Source: Brachyhypopomus gauderio (lineage: Eukaryota; Chordata; Actinopteri; Gymnotiformes; Hypopomidae). From it: 64,000 bases of DNA. The notes under the pieces were generated by a model, which worked only from the letters and a program-made list of their open reading frames with translations, was not told the DNA's origin and made no database searches. The stretch is from the NCBI RefSeq assembly GCF_052324685.1, contig NC_135213.1:37885138-37949137 (forward strand). The letters run 5' to 3'. Shown here in pieces: positions 23,801 through 34,889 of the stretch; the first letter of the stretch is position 1, and the number at the start of each line of letters is the position of its first letter. Position numbers and translations under genes: made by a program.

Positions 23801-26529
23801 CATAACTCCACAATCTCATAACTTTTATGGATCCAAAAGTGTAAATTCTAATAATGCTGTAAGGCAGAAGATAAATGTCCACTCTGAAGAATCACCCCAA
23901 CATCATTTCATTAACTTAACAGAGATTCGTATCACTAAGTCAGGACAGAGTGAATTCCTTTAGTCACACATATTCTCTGTAGCCCTACACACTGTCACAG
24001 TTCTCTCTGGCAGGTTAAATATATCACAGTGCAGCACAAGAGTCATTGTTGTAAGGGTTTTCTTCCACTCACATCGCACAGACGGCTGTGGAAATTACAG
24101 CAAAAATGATCTTAAATTCCACCAGATATCAGCCTAAGAAAAAATATCCATAACAAAGATATTCATTTAGCACTGGTAATATGACACTGATGGCAATAAT
24201 AATGCTTTTACCGATCCCCAAAAGGTCTTATATATTTTCTTGTTTAATGTGCCATGGGCTAAGAGACGACATACATTATACATAGTGGTAAAATGACTGC
24301 AAAAGGAGTGGTGTGTTTCCACAGACCATTTCTGCTCTGACAAAACACTGTTGCTAGAGCTGCATCACATTGCCACACAGCTGAACCATGCAAATGCTGC
24401 TCTTTTAAACACATGGCACATTTGGTTGGAGCTCATTGAAAGAGAAATACATATATTCGTTTTATCCTGTAAAATAAGAGATCTTAATTTTCCGGGAAAT
24501 ACAGTGAGAATTATTATAGGCAAATTATGGGGGTTGTAAAATCTCGACACCATGCGATGATGTCATTTGAAATTTCATGTTCAAACGGAATAAGAATAAA
24601 AGAACAAGACCGAAGATGAAAAGCACCGATGACATCCTGCCTCTTATCACCGAACACTCCTGCGTTCAATAGAGACAAGGTCTCATAACTTGATTTACAG
24701 GGCTGTTAGACCTAAGGCAGTCATTATGTTCAAGCTCAAAGAAAGAATGAGTTGACAGCCATATGTTGCAGAATTTACGCTCTTAAAACGCTGATACAAG
24801 ACAAGTTCTTTTCAACGAGCTGGATCCTGAAGTGTTTAGCTGAGTGACCATCATGCAAGCGCTGCTCATTCACAGTCCATCAGCTTAGAAATTCAAATCT
24901 TCGTTAGTCATGCTTCCGCACGTCCAAATGTGTGGAACACATATGTGTGTTCGCAGGAAGCTGTGTGACTTGAGTCACCGACTGTCGTGTTTGGCTGCCA
25001 AGCCGATGGGGATGGAGACGCAGTTCTGGCTGTGGGGACCATCTGTCCCCCTCAACGGTTCGTGGACAAAACAGGCCCTTCTCCCTTGTTCCTCTCCTTA
25101 CCCATGGTGCACTGGTGCGGAGGAGGGGGTGCCACTGGCACTAAGCTAAAGAGCAGCTTATTGAAATCTCTCCCAAAAGGATGAAGCATTGTTTTGGGCT
25201 GAGTCTACAAGAAACACTTGGGTCACACTTTCAAAAAGAGGAGATTCAAGGGGCGATGGCAGATTACTGGAATGAAGACAGACCAGAACCCAGGACTTGC
25301 TGCCTGTCTTAATTCTCAGTAAGACTCAGTAACACCAAAGGTATCTTCCACACACAAAAACGTGATGCCTCGACCTATGTGAGATTCCTAATCACTTTCC
25401 TGTAAACAATGTATTTTACAGTTGGGCAATACAATCTTTTATTGAGGTGGTCAGTTACAGGGCATTGAGGTCTAGTCTCAGATGTATTTACTTTGGGAGT
25501 CGCTGGCCTGTTGGGTCCAGCTTATTTGAGGACCCACCACACGGACATGAGTGTTAGTCTGACCAGAGAATAACATGTTTTAACATGCATGCCATTTACG
25601 ACAAACTGCTTCATTCTATTAGAAGCATTTATTCTAATTTACTCTAACACTGGGAAACAATTTCTATGAACTCCAGCACAGCTGGTGACCTGATGGATCA
25701 GAGCATGGCCATGACGTGGGGGGATCTGGTTTATACCTCTGCCCTCCTCTCCTTTGCAAGTACATGACCAGTGCATTTAGGGCTCATAATGCATGAGTAG
25801 CCTCCCACAAGGGTGGGAGGTGACCAAAGACGTCCAAGTGGGACCAAAAAAAACAAACCACCCAGCAACCCAAGTACGGTGGTCCCGACGTCAGAGCAGA
25901 TGAATGAGGTCACAGGGTTAGTTTGCCAGGGAGCAGCCGCGTTCTGTCGGGCATCCATGTGTCGGTGCAGAAATGCATGAAGATGGACCCTCTGGACAGG
26001 GGAACGAGCTGTTATGTCCCACCTCCTCCATCCGTGGACCTGGAGAGAAGCCCAGCACACCAGGTGCCCTGTTAGACTCCAGGAGACGGAGGTAGCTGTA
26101 GCTACTTGTTGAACTGGGAGGGGACCGGCCCATAACAGCGTAGCTGGCCTCTTTCCACCATGTACATCCAGAGAAACCAGCGCCTGGGCGAACCAGACCT
26201 AAATTCAGGTTTACAAACAATATGTGGTACGTACAACAATAGGGCATTATGTCGCCACAACTGTGGGGAATACATATTGGTTTTGAACATGTGGTGCGTT
26301 AACTGTTTCAACTCAAACTAAACACTTTTAACAAATCATAAATTTTAAAATGTCCCCTGTGTTAACTAAAGACCATTCTGTGTTAACTAAAGACCATGTT
26401 TTTCATACATTTAAAATTAACATGGTAACACTAATCACTACACTGGCATTCACGTATTACACTGACCAAAGTTCAAAGAATCTTAAAATCTGCTTCTCCT
26501 GAGCATTAACAAGAACAAAATGTTAGAAA
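20801..26529. other. Non-genic stretch upstream of olfm1
   Basis: No coding gene is recognised. Apart from a short GT repeat at 22578-22601 the sequence is mostly unique. Parts (about 22050-22560 and 24340-24560) are non-repetitive with octamer-like and TAAT-type motifs, and would be reasonable places to look for conserved enhancers of olfm1. This is inference only. Confidence 0.45.
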
Positions 26530-26640
26530 CATCCATCCATCCATCCATTATCTGAACCGCTTAATCCTGCTAGTCGGGGTCACGGGGGGGCTGGAGCCAA
26601 TCCCAGCATCTCCGGGCGAAGGCAGGGTACACCATGGGCA
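26530..26640. repeat. Dispersed repeat, 'CATCCATCCATTATCTGAACCGCTTA' type
   Basis: A (CATC)n lead is followed by TTATCTGAACCGCTTAATCC, then GGGTCACGGGGGG, CTGGAGCCAATCCCAGC and GGGTACACC. This is a well-known dispersed repeat tail found throughout fish genomes. The copy is short and diverged. Confidence 0.8.
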
Positions 26641-27194
26641 GGTCATGTTACAAACAGCTTTATCAAAAAAAATAAAAAATGTATTCTAATAGATTCTCAC
26701 AATGTACTGGACATATCTCTATCTACAAAAACAAATCTGGTTGTGTTTTTTTATATCTTGTTTTCTTTAAGATACGAGATGTAGCGCCAGCACAATAAAA
26801 AATAAGAGTCCTATAAAACGGTGTGTAATGGAAATAAGTGCATTCCTTAACGCAGAGTGATGGACACGCCCCGCGGCTCTGAGGTCCAGGACCTTCAGTG
26901 GTGAAACATCACTCTGCAGTAAGTGCCTCTGCAGTTAATGGTTCAGGAGCCTCCAGGTTATCTCCTCTGACTACAGCCCTTTTGGATTTGTGTGGATTCA
27001 CAGGTGCATGTTCACCCAATAAACATTCAATGATAGAATAACAAATATCAGTACTTTGTTGTTGTTCTGCACTGACTTCTTAGTGTGTACACTTCCACTC
27101 TATTAGGGAGTTTGCACCAGTTTTGAGGTTTAGTTTTACAGGTTTCCCAAGGCAGATCTCTGCTTTAGGAACAGGGAGAGGTGTCATTTAGTAT

Positions 27195-27802
27195 TGTTAC
27201 AACCTTGTTTAGGTTTAGAGCCACAACAGGGTGTGAAAGGAGTTGTGGCAAATTAAATGTACAATGAATAAACAACCAGGAAACCTTACAATAGATCACA
27301 ATAAAGACTATACAAACAAATACAAAGACTATAGAAAGAGTAACACCGGTTATAACTTTAGAAGTGACACAAGCCAACACAGCAGGTCTCCCTAGGTGAG
27401 AATCAGTGATAAATACACAACGCCAAACAAATTAGCTGTCACTTCCCACTTACCCGTGTGCACAAACACTACATACAGATACACTATGTACAATTCATAG
27501 AACGGCAACCAGGTTTTTAAGGGCAGGGCAAGTGCTAAGTCAAGATACAAAGAAACAACGTGATAACACAGAAGTTAAACACTAAATCAAGTAATCACAA
27601 CCAAAGAACTCACAAAGCACCAAGATCAGCAAAAAGCCAACAGGAGCTTCCTTCTTATTTATATATGACCCGAGATGGGCGGGAATGCCTGATTGGTCCA
27701 TGGTGAGTGCAAAATCCTAGAACAGAACACCGGACTGAACCTGAAACTAATAAACACATGTGCTACACATGCACAGCAGATAACAGAGAGATGACCGTAA
27801 CA
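27195..27802 (-). mobile_element. LTR-like element (TGTTAC...GTAACA), solo LTR or 3' LTR of the nearby Gypsy
   Basis: The 608-bp segment begins TGTTAC, ends GTAACA and is flanked on both sides by GTAT (27191-27194 and 27803-27806), as a 4-bp target duplication would be. On the minus strand a TATATAAATA box lies near 27655-27668. A decayed Gypsy coding region of the same orientation ends about 430 bp away, so it may instead be that element's 3' LTR. The 4-bp match could be chance. Confidence 0.5.
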
Positions 27803-28233
27803 GTATAATTTTATTTTCAGAGTTTCCACTCTCATTACCATCAGAGTCACCATAACTAAATGTCTAACTGTCTAACTGTCTAAAGTAAATGTCTAACTGC
27901 TTGGTCAGACGTAGGACCGCCTGACTTAGAAATGAACCGTGTCTCCAGCGAGGACAGTAGAATCATCATCTGGCTCGGAGTCTTCATCAGCAGATGTCTG
28001 AACTGAACTTTAGGACGTCTAACTGGTTTTGTTCTCATGTGCTCATCGTCCATTTCTTAAGTCAATCCCCCACAAAGAAGCAAAAGATCTCTGTGAAGAG
28101 AACGTTTAAGACCATCTTGACTATGTAGAGAGGTCAATCGTTAATTTGCCTCAAAATGGTACACAGTGTGTTCTCACCAGTCTGCCCGTTTATGCTTATT
28201 GCATATCCACACAAAAGTGGAATCCCTGACCAG

Positions 28234-29880
28234 TTAATCAAAGTGTTTTTTGTTCTTCTCTGCTACCTTCTGGGCATTTCTCATGGCGAGGTGATAACTT
28301 TTCATCCAGTAGGATTGTATGTTCCTCGCGAAATACGAATGAGACATGAATTCGACATGTGGAGACGGAAACCTGAATGCAACATCAACAGGTAATCTAT
28401 GTTTCCTACCAAACATGAGTTCATATGGTGAGTATCATGGGCCTTCATTTTTAGTGCAGTAAGCATGGGTGAGGTTTTTAACAAAACATTGTTAAAAAAC
28501 AAATGCTGGGATGTGAACATGGTTCTCTTGAATAATAAGTAGTGGTCCTCACCTTACAAGTGCCTATGAGGGTAAAGCTCTTTGAGGAGGCCAGATTCAA
28601 ATTCTCCTAACTGTGGAGTTTTTCTCCATAATGCCAGAGGAACTGTTCTCACAGGCATTTTGCAACCGCGCTGGCCTTTTGATCTCTGGTAGGTATGGCT
28701 GCTGTGTTTGTTGTAATACTTGATATCAGCTTCTAAAGATATGAAATCAATACAGACCAACTCCATGGGTCTCCAATGTTCACAAGAGGTGCAGTTTTCA
28801 CTTCTGCTGCACTGACCACATTTATCTTTCATTTCAACATTTGAGGCCATTCTTCACCAGTACAACCTGGATCTGACCAAATCCAGAGTTCCTTCAATTC
28901 ACAATATCATGGAGACCTTTGGATCTACTGGTCTTTTTGCTTCAGGTAGTACAAGCTGACAAACAGGATGAGAGTCACACTTGGGGATTTCTGTGCAAAA
29001 TGACGGTTTTTTAGTTCAAGGCGATGACGTTCTTTCAGCAGTAACAGCAGAAGTTTCAAGTCTGGAATGGTGTGGAGAGTGGTCTCCTGTCTCAGTCATG
29101 GAAATAATTTATGTAATGACAGGCTGAGCCTTCTGGCGCGCTCACCCTGGTGAAAGGCAGCGCTGTAAGACTTCCAGCAGCATTGGCAGGTCATCGGGCA
29201 CAGCTCCTGGATGTAGTGCATGTGATTCTACTAACGAGACAGGGGAGGTATCATCATCATCATCCTCATCAACAGCAGATGCCTGTTGCAGATGACCGTG
29301 CCTGTGTCGGCAGGAAGGTCAGGTGATGAGGGATGTGATGTAAACCTTTTTACTCTTTCACCTACTTCTTGTGAAAGAAGGTCGTTGATGCACTGACAGA
29401 GTGGGGTTGTCGTGAAAGGCCATCTACTTCCGGGTCATGCTTGTATGCTCTGTACTTAATGTCAAGATTGAAAGTTGAATAAGTAACTAATTGGCTAATC
29501 AATGATAGCTTGTGGCATCCAGCTTTGGTGAAGTGAAGACGTAGGTAAGAGGGCTATTGTCCGTCATCACAGTGAAACTGTCCCCATACAGGTAATCATG
29601 AACGTTCTCTGCCCATTTCAGGGTCAGGAGGTCCAGTTTGTGTGCTGGATATGACACTCCATGACATTCTTCTACTGGCATATGCTATTTCACATGAGAG
29701 CCCGTCTTGCCCTTGATATAAATCTGCACCTGGTCCGGTGGTTCTAGCATCAGTGTGAAGTATGTATGGTAACCATGGGTCTGCAAAACCTAAAACTGGT
29801 GCTGGTGTCAGCTTCTCAATAATTAGGTCCAATGCATTCTGACATGACTGTGTCCAGCAAGACCCAAATGGTTTGTTAGA
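28234..29880 (-). mobile_element. Decayed Ty3/Gypsy retrotransposon fragment (RNase H and integrase)
   Basis: Broken minus-strand frames carry Gypsy pol signatures in the expected order. Around 29830-29500 lie RT-end and RNase H signatures (PAPVLGFADPWLPYILHTDA; YPAHKLDLLTLKW; DYLYGDSFTVMTDNSPLTYV). At 28850-28554 lie integrase Zn-finger and core remnants (CGQCSRSENCTSC; MELVCIDFISLE). At 28416-28234 lies the integrase C-terminal part (NAQKVAEKNKKHFD). Frameshifts and stops separate the pieces, so the element is inactive. Gag, protease and most of RT were not found. Confidence 0.85.
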
Positions 29881-30157
29881 ATTGAAATACCCAGTTTCCA
29901 GTTTTGCTGCATCTAGTGTAATAGTGGATGCTCAGCGATAAGATCATTCGAAGGTCTGAATTTCTCATACACAGGAAATCCCAATCTGATAAAACCCGAT
30001 CTGATAATAACTCGATCTGATAATAATCAGATTTCGTGCTCTCTGCCAAAACAGCATTTAATCATTAAGCTTAATGTGATGTTTAACTTTCACAGCATGA
30101 CCATAATGCACAACAGGACAAGCAAACATCAGAAAAATCATTGAGTTTTCATTCTTC

Positions 30158-30480
30158 TTTTTTTTTTTTTTTTTTTTTGGCCCACCTCCACCCCCCCATC
30201 TTTAGAGGACAACTTTGTTTTAATATCAAATAATAGATCAAATAATAACAATTCTGTATAATAAAGTGATGACAATTATTGGGGTTAGGTGGACCATGAG
30301 AGGATAGAATATAGAAAGAAAAGAAGGGAGAGAGAGAAAAAGAGAAAAGACAGAAGGGCGGGGAAGAAAAAAAAACATACCTACATATATACAAATATAT
30401 ACATATATATACACACGCATATATATAAAAAAAAGATATATATAAAAAAATATATATATCTATATTCTATTCTATAGAAA
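30158..30480. repeat. Poly-T run and low-complexity AT/GA-rich stretch
   Basis: Poly-T at about 30158-30178, purine-rich GAAAG sequence at 30300-30375, then TATATA-rich sequence to about 30480. No coding potential is credible. Confidence 0.8.
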
Positions 30481-32430
30481 AGTTTTCATTCTTCTGATAG
30501 CAGTGAATCACAGAAATCAATCAAGGCTCTTGGTTTTAAATATCATGAAAATCAAAGAACGTTATGAGCAATACGCGATCAGCCTGTTACAGCTCTGTGG
30601 GAATGTTGTGTCACCATCACCTTCATTTTTTGACCCACACCTGCCATTTGTGGTTTACTGGGTAGGGGGACAGGACTGCTCTGCACAAAAACTCCACCAG
30701 GCAAAGATGACATTGCTTTGCGGTTCAAGTATTGCCATGAATGTTGTTCCAACATCACCCTGCGAAACTGAAACTATTTCACCAGTTAACGATCAGCATC
30801 AGTAGCTCTAATTCATCTCTGCCTGTCTACAAGGTTGAGAGCAAAATCACTGTTGACAAGTGGCACAGATAAAGGCCTCTAAACCTCTAAACAAGCTATG
30901 AGGGGTATTAGGAACACAGAGGAAGGATTAATGAGCACACAAACCTGACAGCATTTTAGCAATTAGCCTTTGCTTCGTATACTTCGTTCCCTTCTGTCAC
31001 ACGTATGATGCTAAGGCAGTAGTCATCCTGCCGGTCATTAAGCCGGTCCAATACAGGTTTGAAGACGGAACCTGAACTACAGTGCAGGGTCAGTGATTAA
31101 AGTGCGACACCGTGCATGTGTGTGGAATGAATCTGTCTTCCGTGTGGAGGGTGTGTGGGGAACAGACCTTTGTCACAGGTAGTGTTTGAGCTAGCACTTT
31201 AGCTCGCCTTCATTCTGGCTGGCAGATAATAACGCATGACTCAAACAAGCCCCTCCATCTGTCACGCTGCTGACAGCCAACCGGAGTGAAGGAACCCTCC
31301 AAACCTTTCCACAAGCTCGATACAGCAGTGAGAGACAGAGACCCCATTAGCCCACAGAAACGAACGGACACTCCACTCTAAAATAAAGTAATGGGGTGAC
31401 AGGAAGGATAAAAAATATATCAGTCCAGAACACGAGCTGACTGCATGAACAACATCACAGACATCACAATCATCACCATCATCACCATCACATAAAGAGT
31501 GTTAATCATCTGCTGTACTTTAGAAAGCAGGTCGTATGGCTTGGCATTTGAGGCTTGGTAGCACACACTTAAAGCAAATGTCTACGGTTAACCATAATGT
31601 CGTCTGGTAGAAAAAAAACAAACAAAGTTGGCATGTTGAGTGCTCAAAAATATTTATGACACCACACCTACTCTTTACAGCATCCGGAAAGATAGATGAG
31701 CAAAATAGCCCAGGAAGTTGCAGTTGGCTATCAGGTTATTTTTATACAGCGAACAAATCCTGCAACCACATTTCAAAAATGTATTTTGGTTAAAAAATAA
31801 ATAAATAAATAAAAACCTTGGCAATAGGATTTAGCTAATATTGTCGAGAAGAAACCCAGGTGCTCTAAAACACTCAAACACGAGTTGAAAAGCAGACAAC
31901 GGTGCAATGAACTGATTAGGGGTTGTGGAATCATAAGCTTTCACACCCATCTCATTCGTCAGGTGTGAACTTTAAGCCGTTGGTTCAATATACTCTGCTG
32001 AGGCGTCTGAGGGAAGGATGTATTTGACGGGAAGATGGAGTCAGAAGCAGTTGTATGGACCCAGGTGGTTATCTAAGCGGCTTGCGGCAAACGACCAGGG
32101 CTTTGAAGATAATTGGCAGAGCTTTTGTGGCAAGGTTCTTCATTTCAAGGAGGAACTCTGGGTTCTTGGCTTTGATGGATTCTCTTCTGCTATGTGCACT
32201 CAAGAAAAGGATACTGCACTTCAACCTTGGATACATGAGGAAATTGTACCGTGCTCACCATAAATCTATATCTACTGTGCAGACTCAGATGATTTTAGCA
32301 CAAACATGGTCGAAAATATTTAAAATATTATTCAACATTTCTTATGGGGATGAAGAAACTTCTTTAGGGCAGCTAACAGACTCTTTGTCCAAGACATGCA
32401 CAGACTTTTACCGACAAAGCAGAATCATCC
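30481..32430. other. Non-genic stretch
   Basis: No gene recognised. A small CATCAC repeat lies near 31465-31492. The long plus-strand open frame starting at 32055 has no recognisable domain and changes composition abruptly near 32440, so I do not call it a gene. Confidence 0.5.
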
Positions 32431-32439
32431 GACTGTCCC

Positions 32440-32800
32440 TCACTGGGCCTGTCAGTGGTGGGACACACGGCTCCAGGGCATCGCGCCCCAAAACAGCTCC
32501 GTCTCTACTTTCTATTCTCAGCACTTCGTCCTGCCACCGGCCGATCGTTACTGTACGACACCGGGCTAACACACCCCATTATGGATTGTGCTGCCCTCGT
32601 TCATGGCGCACCAGTGCAGCCTGGGAAAGAGCTGGAATGTGTAGCGGAGAGAAACCGCCGGCAGCCGCATCGCGTCCCAGATGGACCGGGAGCGCGAGCG
32701 GAAGGAGGCGGCACGCGGCTCATGACCCGAGCGACGTGCGCGAGCCGCTCCTGACCCGTCGCCGTGACAGCACGTGCACGACAGCACCGCATGAGCAAGA
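32440..32800. promoter_or_regulatory. CpG-rich island-like block
   Basis: About 360 bp are strikingly richer in G, C and CpG than the flanks, with GCCGGC, GAGCGCGAGCGG and GACGTGCGCGAGCCGC. Such blocks usually mark promoters or first exons in vertebrates. A short ATG frame at 32680-32724 starts MDREREREREAARGS but then stops. No adjoining exon was recognised, so a gene assignment is not possible. Confidence 0.35.
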
Positions 32801-32899
32801 CATGGAGGCCAGCAGGCAGGAAACCAACGGCAAAATGGTTTCGGGTTGTTTTTTTTTTTTTTTTTTACGTTTGGTACTTTAACCGAGGAAATCCGATAT

Positions 32900-34050
32900 T
32901 ATTTAACGCGCCACTTCCTGAATAAAAACGTGCAAAAAATGCGACAGTTACATGAAAGAAAATAAATCATCAAGGTGCCAAGGATCAGTATGCAGTATCA
33001 GTATGTCACAAAATGCTCCCGTTTCTCCCTTTAACAGATCCGAACCCTTCTGCAAGGAACAAAATAAAACACAAACAGAGCTCAAAAGATGCATCACATT
33101 AACATCAACATAGAAAGCTGGGAACGACAGAAGCCACACACGTGATTTTTCTAGTAACTCCCAACCCCCAACCACACACACACTCACACACCAGTTCTAC
33201 TGTACCACGTCTGAATAATACATGACCATATACCTACCCAGCCTATCCTAGGTCTAATGGGCCCTCTAAGTGAAATAAACATTTACCAAAGAGCCAAACA
33301 TTCCTACACATGAGCATGTGCTGTGAAGAACTTGTCCTTCATCACTGATCTGAGACCTGTTTCACCGTGTCCCTTGTAACAGCCAGCATAGGCATATGGC
33401 AAGAAAAACTGATCCTTGACCAGTGCAAAAAAAAAAAACCCTGAATCTCTTTCTGGCACTTTCTGTATCCGTGCATCCTCCTCTGGAAGCCATCTGAGAT
33501 CTTAGCAGATGGTGCCCGTCTGGGAGCCTGTATCGTGGGTGTCTGTTTTGGTAACCCTCTGTGGCTCAGAGGTCCATGGGACTAGAGTCCTTCCTGAATC
33601 ACGATGCTGAATTCCTTCAACAGTTCCTGCTCTGTGCTGCCTGCAGCTTCCAACACTAACGCACAGTCTCTCATCTTAACTTTACTATGCATTGCAATTT
33701 TTATCATTGCTGAAATAATTTGATTGTGCAAACATGCAGTAAAGACTCTAGTCTAAATCAATGAGCACCCAAAATGATCAGATGAAGTTAAGAACATGAG
33801 GATTACAACAGGATTACGGGCACATTTGCAGACTAGACTAGACTAGCCGAGCCACCTGCCCAAATGGATGAATCTGTGTTTGGTTTTCTCCACTCATTCA
33901 CACTATGTATGTCGAGTGGCTCTAAATGGTCCTGCACATCTCTGAAATTGCTTTCACACCAGTACACTCCCCTGTTGTCATAGCAACGTGATCCAAGTGA
34001 TCTTTTAGAATCTTCTTGAGAAATGTTCTTTTCCCTGAGCCGAAGTGAGA
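32900..34050. other. Non-genic stretch
   Basis: Nothing recognised beyond ordinary intergenic sequence. Confidence 0.5.
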
Positions 34051-34061
34051 TGGGGAAGTGT

Positions 34062-34082
34062 TTGTGTGTGTGTGTGTTGTTT

Positions 34083-34127
<45 letters not shown>
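34062..34127. repeat. (GT)n microsatellite, interrupted
   Basis: Two GT blocks separated by TTTCA. Confidence 0.95.
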
Positions 34128-34128
<1 letters not shown>

Positions 34129-34427
34129 AATTTCTCAGCCACCTTAAATTCACTGCTTATGTGGTTTGAAGACTTCTTAAATATTTATAGGACCACAAAA
34201 GATCTTTTCATAATTGGTGTTAAATTTTAATAGTAATGTAGGCCTGAACTAATCTGTAAATTTCAACTGCAAATCTCATAAAGTTTCATGTTTCATTCTG
34301 ATGTGGTTTATAAAAGGCAGTAAGGGTCATATTGGAAATCATAAGCAGTGCTCTGCTATTGAGTTATACACAGTTATGTAATTGTGTACCAGAGACATAA
34401 GCTTCAACTCTGCACTTCTCTTTGCTT

Positions 34428-34785
34428 TTGTCTCTGTGTCTCGGCCTCTTTCTGTGCCTGTCTGTCTGCATCTGTCTCTGTGTCTCGGCCTCTTTCTGTG
34501 CCTGTCTGTCTGCATCTGTCTCTGTGTCTCGGCCTCTTTCTGTGCCTGTCTGTCTGCATCTGTCTCTGTGTCTCGGCCTCTTTCTCTGCCTGTCTGTCTG
34601 CATCTGTCTCTGTGTCTCGGCCTCTTTCTGTGCCTGTCTGTCTGCATCTGTCTCTGTGTCTCGGCCCCTTTCTGTGCCTGTCTGTCTGCATCTGTCTCTG
34701 TGTCTCGGCCTCTTTCTGTGCCTGTCTGTCTGCATCTGTCTCTGTGTCTCGGCCTCTTTCTCTGCCTGTGTATCTGTATCTGTCT
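34428..34785. repeat. 44-bp minisatellite, about 8 copies
   Basis: Unit CTCGGCCTCTTTCTGTGCCT followed by GTCTGTCTGCATCTGTCTCTGTGT; successive copies start 44 bp apart and differ at few positions. Because 44 is not a multiple of three, all three frames stay open on both strands, which explains the overlapping long open frames (Cys/Leu-rich on plus, Arg/Asp/Thr-rich on minus). These are not genes. Confidence 0.97.
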
Positions 34786-34889
34786 CTCTCTCTGCCCCCA
34801 CCTGTGCTGTGTATATACCAGCACTCTCTTTGGTTTAGCAAGCAAAATATGTCATACAATGTCACCTTGCATCAATGCTTGTGATTAAT

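Noticed and set aside
32055..32882. 275-codon plus-strand open frame
   Set aside because: No recognisable domain; composition changes sharply where it enters the CpG-rich block; no conserved motif or splice structure. Treated as chance.
34339..34888. Six overlapping frames, Arg/Asp/Thr-rich or Cys/Leu/Ser-rich
   Set aside because: Produced by the 44-bp minisatellite in every frame on both strands.
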